Positions 35,446-44,290 of a DNA stretch of 59,251 nt are shown here, one piece after another. Within the stretch, counting starts at the first letter, position 1. Each line of letters begins with the position of its first letter. Location of the stretch: assembly GCA_964510225.1 (NCBI GenBank), contig CAZEAN010000020.1, positions 1 to 59,251 of the forward strand. Direction: 5' to 3'. The DNA is from CAZEAN01 sp964510225. GTDB lineage: Bacteria; Planctomycetota; Planctomycetia; Isosphaerales; Isosphaeraceae. The notes beneath the pieces are model-generated. The model saw only the letters and a list, made by a program, of their open reading frames with translations, searched no databases and was not told where the DNA came from. The position numbers and the translations under genes were made by a program.

Positions 35446-36619
35446 AAGTTACTTCCTTGGACGTGATCGTAAGTCTCCGGAGTCGTTCTACGTCCACGGA
35501 AACCCCGAGGCCAGCGCCACTGATCGGCATTGCCCGACCTCCGTACCGGAAGTTGACATTTTTCGCTGTGATGTTTTCCTTGAGAACATATCGATCGTAA
35601 GAACCTTCAAGATATTGAATATTGTCGACATTGGAAGCAAGATGACGTCCTGCGGCCGAGAGTAATCCTGACTCTCCCGGATGACATCCGAGCTGAACGC
35701 CGAGTCCTTGCGAGGACGCCATCTGAATAAGCTGGAGTGTGGGAAATAGACCGCCACATTTAGAGATCCGGAGATTGAAGAAGTCAGTAAGCCCTTCCGC
35801 AATCGCCCGACGACCGTCTGGGATCCCACAGAGTGACTCATCGAGCATGATCGGCACTCTGAGACGGGGTCGGATCTCACCGAGCGCAGAGACTTCTTCG
35901 TGGCGAATGGGCTGTTCGATGACAGAGGGCTGAAACGGCAGCACCGCTTCCACCCGTTCTTCAAGCTCACGAAGAGGCCAGGATTCATTGGCATCGAGTC
36001 GGAGATCAACCCGTGGCCCTAGGATCTTGCGGACTCGCCTCATCCGATCAATGTCATTTTGACCTGTAACGCCTACTTTTAATTTTACCTGCTTGAATCC
36101 GTAAAGCTTCATCTTCCAGGCTGAACGAGTTTCTTTGCCAGCTTTCTCCGACGTGATCGCGCCACTATATCTAACCGCCTTCGGACTGTTGCGGACCGGC
36201 AGTCTTGGCCCCGGATCAAGCCGGATCGCCTCACCAAGACTCTTGTCGAAGGCTCTCGTCACGCCGTCGAGGAGGGCAAGTTCTATAGCTGAGCGCGCCG
36301 CATTGCCAAACATCCCACGCACATCTGCTTCAATCGAAGGCAAGTTGAACTGCCGGATCGACGCTACCGCATCTTCAAAGCGGTCAGGATTGCCAAACGC
36401 TGCGCCGAGATCGTACGCACAAATCGAATCCATCGCCGTATCAACTGTTTCACCCGTGACGTACGTGCGTGGCACTCCTTCTCCCCAACCAATCGAACCC
36501 TGGTCAAATTCGATCCGGACCACCACACTATCACTCGTCTCTCGCGTGTGGGAAGCGTGTTTAATCGGCTTTCGGAGAGGTAAAGCAACGTGATAGCAGA
36601 AGAGACGAATAGGTTTCAT
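35438..36619 (-). CDS. Enolase-superfamily enzyme (muconate cycloisomerase/epimerase group)
   Basis: 393 residues from the ATG at 36619 (two GTG codons precede it in frame). The N-terminal capping domain is followed by a barrel with the full catalytic set: KVKLKVG type motif with Lys179 and Lys181, metal ligands Asp209 (LDANES), Glu235 (VIEQPI) and Asp260 (MLDESLC), and Lys287 (LRISKCGG). This places it in the muconate-lactonizing subgroup, whose members include dipeptide epimerases, o-succinylbenzoate synthase and cycloisomerases. The substrate cannot be read out. The start lies 6 bases after the transporter gene's TAA, and the stop overlaps the hydrolase start by 8 bases. Confidence 0.88.
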   Translation of the reverse strand: MKPIRLFCYHVALPLRKPIKHASHTRETSDSVVVRIEFDQGSIGWGEGVPRTYVTGETVDTAMDSICAYDLGAAFGNPDRFEDAVASIRQFNLPSIEADVRGMFGNAARSAIELALLDGVTRAFDKSLGEAIRLDPGPRLPVRNSPKAVRYSGAITSEKAGKETRSAWKMKLYGFKQVKLKVGVTGQNDIDRMRRVRKILGPRVDLRLDANESWPLRELEERVEAVLPFQPSVIEQPIRHEEVSALGEIRPRLRVPIMLDESLCGIPDGRRAIAEGLTDFFNLRISKCGGLFPTLQLIQMASSQGLGVQLGCHPGESGLLSAAGRHLASNVDNIQYLEGSYDRYVLKENITAKNVNFRYGGRAMPISGAGLGVSVDVERLRRLTITSKEVTYD

Positions 36620-36625
36620 CACCAC

Positions 36626-37987
36626 TTACCGATAGAGTAACAGAAGTCCGACCCCGGCGAGAAAACTCGCCGAAAGCCCATCGAGCCAGCGCGTAGGGAC
36701 TCGATGCGTGATCCCAGTGAGCAACCGCGCGGCACTTGCGATCCCTACCATCATGAAGGCAGAGCCAACGGCGAACGCTGTCACGAGAGCAAGTCCCTGC
36801 CCTGGAGCGCCAATCGCGTGCGCAATTGCCAAAAGCATGATCGCGTCCCAGCAGGGAATGATCCCGATCGCCAAGCCGAGAAGCAACGCCTGACGGTCTG
36901 ATTCAGGTGATTCCGAAGACCGTCCTTGCATTGGTCCGCTTTGCCTCCCACTGAGCGTATTTCCCAACCGCCAAAGACCAGGCAAGGCCAGGAGAAACCC
37001 AGTGGCCCGTCGGAGGTTCCGATTCGCCTCCCCAAGTTCCTCCGGAACGGCAACCACAGCGAGGCTCGCCAAGCTAACCGCAACCGCTAGATGACCGGCC
37101 GCGATGCTGATTCCAAGTATCAGTGAGCGTCGAAACGGGAAGGAACGCCCTGATGCCGAGGCGAGAATCACTGATTTACCATGGCCAGGCTGGAGCGCAT
37201 GAGTTGCGCCAAGCACAATCGCCATCATTAACCAGAGCGGAGACGCTCGATTGATCAGTGCATCAAGCAAGTTGTATCGGACACTTAAAAGATTCGACGA
37301 TGAGTCACTTGCCTGCGCGTTCAGCTGATCATTGTTCTCATCCGGAATAAGGTCTTGCTTAATTGTTGGATTGCTGAGTGCAACCACTTCATAACGAAGA
37401 TCGAGTTGATCGCTCGGCTGCTCTCCACTTTCACTGAATAGCCAATCCGGGGTTAGCTCAACCTCCTCGAGGAGAGCTGGCCCTTCATATCCGGAAACGC
37501 TGACTCTTTGCGCCGACTCGAACGCAAGTCCTGTGCTCCCGCGACTTGAAACGTAGTTGGTGTCCACAATCCGAAGGTGTCCCGCCATAGGGACGTCGGT
37601 TTCGAATCGGAAGCGATAGCGATAGTGGTCTTCGCGACTCACTTCAAATCCGTTGAGATTCCAGCCGAGCGCTACGCCATCAACCTCGCCGAGGACTCCT
37701 CGAGCGATCAAGGGACCAACTCTTTTGCCGTACCAATTCCCGAGTTGTTCAAAAGGAATCTCGAGACGTGATGAGCCTTCAAGCGCCTTGAGATCCTGAT
37801 ACAGTGTCCAGTCTGAGAGACTTACGTGATATTCGACCACGAGCTGAGGTGGAACCAATCTCACCTGGATTCCACGATCGACTCGGGCATCGGGAATATC
37901 GTGGCCTGTTGCATCGTGCGCCAGAACATTCCAGAAGCAGAATCCGAGGATGAGCAGCGGGGACCCGAGACGAGCCGACCTAGTCAT
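36626..37987 (-). CDS. NicO-family nickel/cobalt transporter with large external domain
   Basis: 453 residues from the ATG at 37987. A signal-like helix (SPLLILGFCFWNVLAHDATG) comes first. A beta-rich extracytoplasmic domain of about 200 residues follows (VPPQLVVEYHVSLSDWTLYQ). Six transmembrane helices complete the protein. The transporter signature GATHALQPGHGKSV and the later GLAIGIIPCWDAIML place it in the NicO/HoxN-RcnA superfamily of Ni2+/Co2+ permeases or exporters. Its ATG overlaps the upstream receiver gene's TAG by 8 bases (ATGACTAG). Direction of transport cannot be told; the attached external domain is typical of planctomycete and proteobacterial efflux forms. Confidence 0.88.
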   Translation of the reverse strand: MTRSARLGSPLLILGFCFWNVLAHDATGHDIPDARVDRGIQVRLVPPQLVVEYHVSLSDWTLYQDLKALEGSSRLEIPFEQLGNWYGKRVGPLIARGVLGEVDGVALGWNLNGFEVSREDHYRYRFRFETDVPMAGHLRIVDTNYVSSRGSTGLAFESAQRVSVSGYEGPALLEEVELTPDWLFSESGEQPSDQLDLRYEVVALSNPTIKQDLIPDENNDQLNAQASDSSSNLLSVRYNLLDALINRASPLWLMMAIVLGATHALQPGHGKSVILASASGRSFPFRRSLILGISIAAGHLAVAVSLASLAVVAVPEELGEANRNLRRATGFLLALPGLWRLGNTLSGRQSGPMQGRSSESPESDRQALLLGLAIGIIPCWDAIMLLAIAHAIGAPGQGLALVTAFAVGSAFMMVGIASAARLLTGITHRVPTRWLDGLSASFLAGVGLLLLYR

Positions 37988-38441
37988 CGGACCCACCAGA
38001 ATCAAAAAGTTCATCGATCTCTGGTCCGACCGACCAAAACTTCTCGATGGCACGGTCGACGACATATATCACGACATGGCGACTCAGTGGCTTGGCAAGT
38101 ACGCAATAAGCGTCGGCTGAGAGCGCCCGGCGGAGCAAGGTGTCATCTTGATCGGCGGAAATCAGGATAGTCGGCATGATCCGCTTCACTTGCTTGATCA
38201 GCCGCATCGTTTCCAGACCATTCAAGGTCGGCAGGTGCATGTCCATCAGTGTGAGATGGACTTCGTTGACCTGGACGATCTCGATCGCTTCTTCGCCAGA
38301 CTCTGCCAAGAATGTCCGGTACCCCTCCGGTTCAAAAACCTCACGGAGTGACTCGCGGACACCAGGGTCATCGTCGGTGATCAAGATTGAGTAGGGTTGA
38401 ACACCAACCAAGGTAGCATCCTCAATCGAGCGGGTGGTCAC
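37980..38441 (-). CDS. Single-domain response regulator (receiver only)
   Basis: 153 residues from a GTG at 38441. The receiver has the acidic pair ITDDDPG, the phospho-acceptor Asp in LTLMDMHLPTLNG, Ser in ILISADQD and Lys in VLAKPLSRHVV. There is no output domain; the tail (about 130-153) is helical and acidic. It is the first gene of the operon with the NicO transporter, enolase-type enzyme and hydrolase, overlapping the transporter by 8 bases. Its cognate kinase is not adjacent. A stand-alone receiver could control the transporter by direct binding or phosphate relay, but this is speculation. Confidence 0.9.
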   Translation of the reverse strand: MTTRSIEDATLVGVQPYSILITDDDPGVRESLREVFEPEGYRTFLAESGEEAIEIVQVNEVHLTLMDMHLPTLNGLETMRLIKQVKRIMPTILISADQDDTLLRRALSADAYCVLAKPLSRHVVIYVVDRAIEKFWSVGPEIDELFDSGGSDD

Positions 38442-38595
38442 GAGTTATTGAATCCCGGTGCAATTCAGAGACCAGTCGGACGTGAGAGGAAGATTTCGGA
38501 GGTCGATGTCGCCTACAGATCTTACGACATCTTAACTTAGAGCGATCACTCGATCCATTGAAATCCGTTATGGTGCCCCTGGGAGGCTCCTTGCG

Positions 38596-38610
38596 CTGCC
38601 AACTTGGCAG
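38596..38610. repeat. Perfect short palindrome in an intergenic region
   Basis: CTGCCAA-C-TTGGCAG is an odd perfect palindrome of 15 bases between the receiver gene and the lipoprotein gene. It looks like a LacI- or TetR-type operator half-site pair, but could also be a hairpin. Confidence 0.35.
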
Positions 38611-38722
38611 GCTATGCCTCAACGATAATCAGCACGTCTTCGGAGCACCACGCGATCATGATTCTCAGGGTCAATTACCCTACCACTTACTTCGATGCCA
38701 CCGTCCTTTCTTTCACGATCGT

Positions 38723-39754
38723 TTAGCGCCTCGAAGAGCCTCGTGAGCTGAATCGTACCGAGGGATCAAACGCTCCAGGGTCATTTAAAGCTTCGAGATC
38801 AAACGTGAGTTCCTCAAATTGGATCCGTTCGATCAGATTCCCGTCCGCGTCGGTCCCTTCGAGGTGTTCGGGAATCTTGGTGTCCGCATCGAGAAGCATG
38901 ACCCAAGACTCTCCGTCCGGGGCCTGTCGGACGACGGGAATCACCCAATCATTACTCTCCGGACGGGACTCGGGCGCTCCGATCGTGAAGTCACCGATCG
39001 TAGGATCACTCTGATGGAGCGCCTCGACCTGCCCTTGAAGAGTCTCCAACATCGCGCTGAGACCGGCTTCAGTAATTGGGTGTTTGCTCATCTTCCGAGC
39101 CATCGGGCTGTCGGGCTTGATCCGCATCGGTGGCATTGGGATCAATGTTCTACCCAACGAAATGTGCATCACACCGAGGGGATCCGCAGTGTCGTAGATG
39201 ACCTCACGTCCCTGATTTACACCATCCGGCCATTCAAGACGGACAGCGAACGGTTCCCGACGGACACTCAAAAGAATGAGCTCCTCATCGAGCAGCTTCC
39301 CGCGAACGCGTTCCTGTCGTTTCATGAGGACTTGGTAATTCTGAACTCCGCCGAGTTCGCTTTGAGCTTCCTCGATGAGCGAGAGCAACTCGGCTCCCGG
39401 TTGAGTCGGAACGGTTTCGTTCGGATCAAGTTCGGAGCTTTCCTCAACGTTGGTTTCGAGCGAGGCCAACCGTCTCGGTGCCGTCGAATGGCGAATGAGT
39501 TCGTCGACTTCCGAAGAGCCCGCCCTCTTGGATGGTGCTGGAAGCACGCTATCGATCGAGACTGGAGGATTGGGCGGAACTTGACTCTGAGGGTTGATGG
39601 GATCCGCCACGGCAGTTGGATTCTGATAGCGGTAAATGGGACTTGGTGCGTGTTGTAACCGTTCGTGGGCGCAACCGCAAACACCGAAGGCGAAGACCAG
39701 CGATGCTATCAATCCATATTGAACGACCAACTGGTGGTCACGGTCAGTCCGCAT
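38723..39754 (-). CDS. DUF1571-like lipoprotein
   Basis: 343 residues from the ATG at 39754, with GGAGGG about 10 bases upstream. A lipoprotein signal ends at VFAFGVCGCA. A Pro/Ser/Glu-rich linker leads to the folded domain: LLSLIEEAQSELGGVQNYQV, LMKRQERVRGKLLDEELIL, then PFAVRLEWPDGVNQGREVIY. These match the DUF1571 pattern of planctomycete lipoproteins as I remember it. Its role is unknown. The frame extends in front to 39817 but the signal peptide fixes the start. It lies 91 bases after the GH3-family gene on the same strand. Confidence 0.82.
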   Translation of the reverse strand: MRTDRDHQLVVQYGLIASLVFAFGVCGCAHERLQHAPSPIYRYQNPTAVADPINPQSQVPPNPPVSIDSVLPAPSKRAGSSEVDELIRHSTAPRRLASLETNVEESSELDPNETVPTQPGAELLSLIEEAQSELGGVQNYQVLMKRQERVRGKLLDEELILLSVRREPFAVRLEWPDGVNQGREVIYDTADPLGVMHISLGRTLIPMPPMRIKPDSPMARKMSKHPITEAGLSAMLETLQGQVEALHQSDPTIGDFTIGAPESRPESNDWVIPVVRQAPDGESWVMLLDADTKIPEHLEGTDADGNLIERIQFEELTFDLEALNDPGAFDPSVRFSSRGSSRR

Positions 39755-39845
39755 CCTTGGACCCTCCGAATCGGTAACCCTTGAACTGACTGATCCGAGA
39801 TCAAACGGCCCAATCACATCCTGCGATCGAGCGGAAGCAATTAAT

Positions 39846-41585
39846 TCAAGAGACTCTTGCCTGCCTCTGGTGGACCCCAGAGCTTAAGGGCCCTGACTCG
39901 GCAAACTGGAATCCTTCGATCACCTGGGGATCGGAGACCAGGCAGGGCTGTTTATATTGCTCAAGTGTTCCCCCGGTCCGTGCTAGCCTTCGGGACCGAT
40001 AGTCGACCCAGGAGCCCGGTACCAGTGCTCGGACTTCAATCGATCCGAGTCGGAGAGTCTCGCGCTTACTCTGATACTCAAGATTCTGTCGGCAAAGCTC
40101 AGCCTCGAATGAGTCCGCAATCCGTCTTGAGTGGTTTAGATCCAACAGGTCATCGGACTCAAGCAAGAGGCGGTATGAGGGCGGGTCGCCAGGTGTTGGG
40201 ACCACCAGGAAGGAGGAAAACGTACAACCAAGTTCCTTCTGAACACGCTGAGAAGCAGCAATGACTTGAAATTCAGATAGCTTCTCACCGGTCAAACTTG
40301 AGACATGTGAACCTTTATTGAGAAATTCTAAAACGGGTGCCTCACCTTCGAAACCGACACACTGTACAAGGTCCCGTATATCGTATCGGTAAAGCCCACC
40401 CGCGGTCGTTAAGACGATGAAGTAGCGTTTACCCTCAACGAGGTCAGTCGCGGTGATAGTCTCTGGCTCAGCCGAATCCTCATCTTTTTCTTCAATGAAT
40501 TCGTAGAAATTGTGCGCGAAATCAAGGACTCCCGCCGGACTGTGGTCGTCGATCGGGATCGTCATCCGACCTTCGGATGCGATCAAGCCGGGATCGCGGA
40601 CCGGGACGTCACCGAAGAGATCGGGATAATGACTGAGATAGGTTCCCATTGCGCCCCCTGTCCAATTTGCCAGGAGGAGAAGATCGGGCCAGAGATCGAT
40701 CGGACGGAGTCTTCCCGTCTCGTTGACGATGGCCTCCAGGCGACGGGCCGTCGATCGTTGCTTCCGACGTGCCTTGGCTTCGAGGACCTTACGGACTTCC
40801 GGAGGAATCGGCCATTTCGAGGCGATCGTGCCGTCGAAGAGGTCTCTGATCAAGGTTTCCCGCTCACGATCGCCGAGTCGTGCCATCCCGATCAATGTGC
40901 TCGGATTCGCCGCAATTAACGCACCCACTTGACGAGACGCCGAGACGCGGAGCGCAACGTAATACTTGGCCTCGACATCTTTGATCCGTGACGCAATCGG
41001 CGGCATGCAGTATTTCAATCGGATCAGCGGATTCATCATCGAGGCAGTGAGCCCTGTGATCGCTCCACAGGGGATCCCCGAGGGAGTCCGCGATTCCTGC
41101 CAATCACTCGCAAGTTGCAGAATCGGGCGGAGCCCGTAGCGGAGCATCTCAGGATGGTCATCAAAAGCGCGAATGCCCCAGATTCGCCAGCCATCACGAT
41201 AGTGTTGCAATGAATCGCGAGTTACGGGGATTGTCTTCGGATTCGACGTCGTTCCCGAGGTCATGGCGAACATGATGAGGTCGGTCTTGGAACCGAACAG
41301 GGCAGAGATCTCGCCGTTGCGGACCCGAGAAATATAAGGCTCGTGTCCATCGTAGTCCCGGATTGGCACCGCTTTCCGATAATCGTCGATCGACCGAATC
41401 GCACCGAATCCATGATCACGACCGAATCCACTGGCCTGATGACGATTAATGAGGTCAAGGAGGAAACGTCGCTGGATCGAACCCGCCTCTTTGGTCTCTA
41501 TTAGAAACCGCCGACTGATAGCCCTAGCCCGCGTTGTGACAGGAATCCCGGCGAAGCGTCGAAGCTGCTTGAGAAGAGGTCCCAT
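39846..41585 (-). CDS. GH3-family acyl-adenylating/amido synthetase
   Basis: 579 residues from the ATG at 41585 (the frame extends to 41636). It has the GH3 (auxin-responsive) family core: ATP-site MFAMTSGTTSNPKTIPVT, the second motif GLIASEGRMTIPID, YRYDIRDLVQCVGFEG and ISRVRNGEISALF. GH3 enzymes adenylate carboxylic acids and often transfer them to amines, amino acids or thiols. Bacterial members are mostly uncharacterised. It is the last gene of the ketosynthase/ACP/dehydratase block, 96 bases after the hydrolase, so its natural acid may be the acyl product of that block. This is inferred from context only. Confidence 0.9.
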   Translation of the reverse strand: MGPLLKQLRRFAGIPVTTRARAISRRFLIETKEAGSIQRRFLLDLINRHQASGFGRDHGFGAIRSIDDYRKAVPIRDYDGHEPYISRVRNGEISALFGSKTDLIMFAMTSGTTSNPKTIPVTRDSLQHYRDGWRIWGIRAFDDHPEMLRYGLRPILQLASDWQESRTPSGIPCGAITGLTASMMNPLIRLKYCMPPIASRIKDVEAKYYVALRVSASRQVGALIAANPSTLIGMARLGDRERETLIRDLFDGTIASKWPIPPEVRKVLEAKARRKQRSTARRLEAIVNETGRLRPIDLWPDLLLLANWTGGAMGTYLSHYPDLFGDVPVRDPGLIASEGRMTIPIDDHSPAGVLDFAHNFYEFIEEKDEDSAEPETITATDLVEGKRYFIVLTTAGGLYRYDIRDLVQCVGFEGEAPVLEFLNKGSHVSSLTGEKLSEFQVIAASQRVQKELGCTFSSFLVVPTPGDPPSYRLLLESDDLLDLNHSRRIADSFEAELCRQNLEYQSKRETLRLGSIEVRALVPGSWVDYRSRRLARTGGTLEQYKQPCLVSDPQVIEGFQFAESGPLSSGVHQRQARVS

Positions 41586-41681
41586 ATTGGACTCAGCATG
41601 AGTTATCGGATTGAATAATGCCGATTCAGTGGCCAAGGCTACTGAATCGGACGCTCATGAGACGCTTCAGACCGAAATCTG

Positions 41682-42755
41682 TCAACTCGATATTGCGGAG
41701 GAAACAAACTGCTCGGCGACCTTGGCTCGCGGGAGGTGGGTGTTCGGAGTGACCGAGCCGTTTGGTGAAGAGTGGCTAGAGGCCGGAGCTGGTCTGGATC
41801 GAGGCGATGCTTGGAGCATGAATTCAGTAAGTCGCAGACGATACTGCTCGGGGGAGCTTTCCCGACAGCGATTATGTTTCGCGCCTGGAACAAACCAGAT
41901 AGATTTCGGTTCTTCAGCACGCTCAAAGAGCTTCTGTGCGATGTCTCGACCAATATAGACGTCACGCTCGCCGTGAATCATCAAAAGTGGCCGTGGTGCA
42001 ATTCTGCCGACAGCGCGTTCGATATTGGGGAACTTCCGACGACAGCGCCATTCCGTCTGAACGCGGCCAACCCAACCGATGAGCCCAAAGACTGATTCTG
42101 GCATGTAGCTCCAGATCCACCAGCGACCAACATAGATTTCGGCCCACCGCAGAATATAAGAGAGCATCGTAATACGGGTGGAGAACGCACTATCGGTGAC
42201 GACACCCCAGACATCTGTTTCTTCAGAACCGACTATTAAGGCTGTGCCCCCACCACGACTCACACCGAAGAGTCCGAAACCAGCAGGGTCATAATCTCCA
42301 CGTGTTCTCAGATAGTGAAGTGCTGCTTTGAGGTCGACGACTTCGCGATCACAGACCCACTGGAAGGCATCGTAATTTGGCTCTACGTCGCTATCACCAT
42401 GGTTTCGAAAGTCAAACGCGAAGATATCAAACCCGGCGTTACGGAGCCCTCCCGCGTAGGGGATCGCGCTCCAACGATTGCCAAGAAATTCGTGACAGAA
42501 GACCACGATCCCGAGCCGGGATTCGGTCTGGCACTTGAAGTAGGTTCCTGTAAGTTCAAGACCATCGGGCGTTCTGAATCGAACCGACTCGCCGTCTGTC
42601 GTGGGCTGGACTTGGAGTGGAAAGAAGACGGGCCTCGCCTCGAAGATCCGGGCAATCACGGGTGCGTAACGGATGAGGACGTAGGCTACAAAACCAACAA
42701 ACGACAGGATCGGAAGGATGACGAGGAGGAGAGCGACGGACAGACTGCTGAACAC
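41682..42755 (-). CDS. Membrane-anchored alpha/beta hydrolase
   Basis: 357 residues from a GTG at 42755, with GGAGAG 8 bases upstream (a TTG at 42785 is in frame). One N-terminal transmembrane helix (SVALLLVILPILSFVGFVAYV) is followed by an alpha/beta hydrolase fold. Its features are VVFCHEFLGNRW (oxyanion strand), FDFRNHGDSD, nucleophile GLFGVSRGGGTAL, Asp in LMIHGERDVYIG and His in VPGAKHNRCRE. The tail after about residue 320 is disordered. It lies between the KS gene and the GH3-like gene, so a thioesterase or acyl-transfer role in that pathway is possible. Confidence 0.87.
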   Translation of the reverse strand: MFSSLSVALLLVILPILSFVGFVAYVLIRYAPVIARIFEARPVFFPLQVQPTTDGESVRFRTPDGLELTGTYFKCQTESRLGIVVFCHEFLGNRWSAIPYAGGLRNAGFDIFAFDFRNHGDSDVEPNYDAFQWVCDREVVDLKAALHYLRTRGDYDPAGFGLFGVSRGGGTALIVGSEETDVWGVVTDSAFSTRITMLSYILRWAEIYVGRWWIWSYMPESVFGLIGWVGRVQTEWRCRRKFPNIERAVGRIAPRPLLMIHGERDVYIGRDIAQKLFERAEEPKSIWFVPGAKHNRCRESSPEQYRLRLTEFMLQASPRSRPAPASSHSSPNGSVTPNTHLPRAKVAEQFVSSAISS

Positions 42756-42902
42756 GAGATGATCTCTCCGATGGCAATGCGTCAACAGCCCGGCATCGAG
42801 GTTACTCCAAGCGATCGGACCAGACTACCAACGAATCAGTCGGTAGAGAGAGTCCAGCGGAGATTTGGACCTTGTTGGGCTCGCGGACGTATGGATTTTT
42901 GC

Positions 42903-44192
42903 TTAAGGACGACTGAGGATCAAGGCGATGTTTTGCCCCCCAAACCCGAAACTGTTCGAGAGAGCATAATTAATGCTAACCTCTCGGGCCTCCCGAGGCA
43001 CATAATCAAGGTCGCAATCTGGGCTTGGATGTTCGAGATTTACGGTTGGAGGGACAACGCCGTCTCGGATCGCTAGCAAACAGACGATCGCCTCAACACT
43101 GCCGGTCGCCGCAATGAGATGTCCCATCATACTTTTCGTCGATGATGTCGGAATCCGGTAGGCTTCATCGCCGAGCGACTGCTTGATTGCGAGAGTCTCC
43201 ACGCGATCATTGACCTCCGTGCTCGTTCCGTGTGCGTTGATATAGTTCAGATCGTCGGGATTGAGCTGCGCATCACGGAGCGCCTGGTTCATGCAAGCGA
43301 TCGCGCCTCGACCGGTTTCGTGACTATCGGTGAGTCGATAGGCGTCGCCGGTTGAACCATAACCGATGAGTTCTCCGAAGATTTCGGCTCCACGCTTCAT
43401 CGCATGCGAACGTTCCTCAAGGACAATCATCCCGGCACCTTCACCCAAGATAAAGCCATCACGATCGCGGTCGAAGGGACGACTCGCCCGTTCTGGCGCA
43501 TCATTACGGGTCGAAAGTGCGGTCAACAGGTTAAAGCCCGAGACGCCAAAGGGATGGATCATACTGTGCGTTCCACCGGCAAGCATGATCTCTGCATCAC
43601 CGTCGAGGATGAGTCCCACTGCCTCACCGATCGCCTGTGCACTCGCAGCACACGCGGTCAGGCAGCTTGAGTTCGGGCCTTGCGCATTAAAATAGGAAGC
43701 CACATGGGCGGAGGGCGAACCAGGATCTTGCTCTGATTCGTGGATCGGATGGAGGATCTCGAATCCAAGATTCACGAATTCAGCGGTATCAACCTGGTTG
43801 GTCTCCCGACTGCAACGGTTCACGAGATTCACGAACCTTGGGAAATCCTGCTGCCCTTCACCGGAGCCGAGATAGACACCAATTCTGTGCCTCTCGATGT
43901 TCTGATCGAGATGGAGGCCGGCGTGTTCGTAGGCCATTTTTGTCGCAGCAAGAGCAAAGCGGGTGTTCCTTGAATGCTCGGCAAATCGATCTGCGTCCGA
44001 TTCGGGAAGATAATCCGCGAGCTGAAAACCTTTCACTTCGGCCGCGATTCCTGTCGGGAAGGTCGATGCGTTGAATAATGAAATGGGGCCAACACCCGAC
44101 GTTCCTTTAAGAAGCGCCTGCCAGCTAGACTCCAGATCTCTACCGACTGGTGTCAGCATTCCCATCCCCGTGACGACCACGCGACGATCCAT
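42903..44192 (-). CDS. fabF: 3-oxoacyl-ACP synthase II (active ketosynthase, KS-alpha-like)
   Basis: 429 residues from the ATG at 44192, with AAAGGGA 8 bases upstream. It catalyses decarboxylative condensation of malonyl-ACP with acyl-ACP. The catalytic triad is complete: Cys181 in SSCLTACAASAQ, His321 in INAHGTSTEV and His358 in KSMMGHLIAATG, with Lys353. The GFILGEGAGMIVLEE motif is family-typical. Two inserts or changes relative to E. coli FabF appear in the dimer-interface region (QDPGSPSAHVASYFNAQ). It lies 98 bases after a second, degenerate ketosynthase. Together they look like a KS/CLF pair. Confidence 0.95.
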   Translation of the reverse strand: MDRRVVVTGMGMLTPVGRDLESSWQALLKGTSGVGPISLFNASTFPTGIAAEVKGFQLADYLPESDADRFAEHSRNTRFALAATKMAYEHAGLHLDQNIERHRIGVYLGSGEGQQDFPRFVNLVNRCSRETNQVDTAEFVNLGFEILHPIHESEQDPGSPSAHVASYFNAQGPNSSCLTACAASAQAIGEAVGLILDGDAEIMLAGGTHSMIHPFGVSGFNLLTALSTRNDAPERASRPFDRDRDGFILGEGAGMIVLEERSHAMKRGAEIFGELIGYGSTGDAYRLTDSHETGRGAIACMNQALRDAQLNPDDLNYINAHGTSTEVNDRVETLAIKQSLGDEAYRIPTSSTKSMMGHLIAATGSVEAIVCLLAIRDGVVPPTVNLEHPSPDCDLDYVPREAREVSINYALSNSFGFGGQNIALILSRP

Positions 44193-44290
44193 AAGTCGAT
44201 CCCTTTCTTGAGGATCCAGTCGATTGATCGACCAATTCTTCCAGTTTTGACTTGATCGGGATCCCTGGTCTCGGAGATTGTCGAGGAGCG

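Noticed and set aside
38596..38610. Rho-independent terminator
   Set aside because: A loop of one base and no U run follow it; more likely an operator or chance palindrome.
42315..43076. 253-residue plus-strand open frame
   Set aside because: It lies antisense to the alpha/beta hydrolase and the ketosynthase tail, both well supported; composition and lack of a ribosome site mark it as a shadow.
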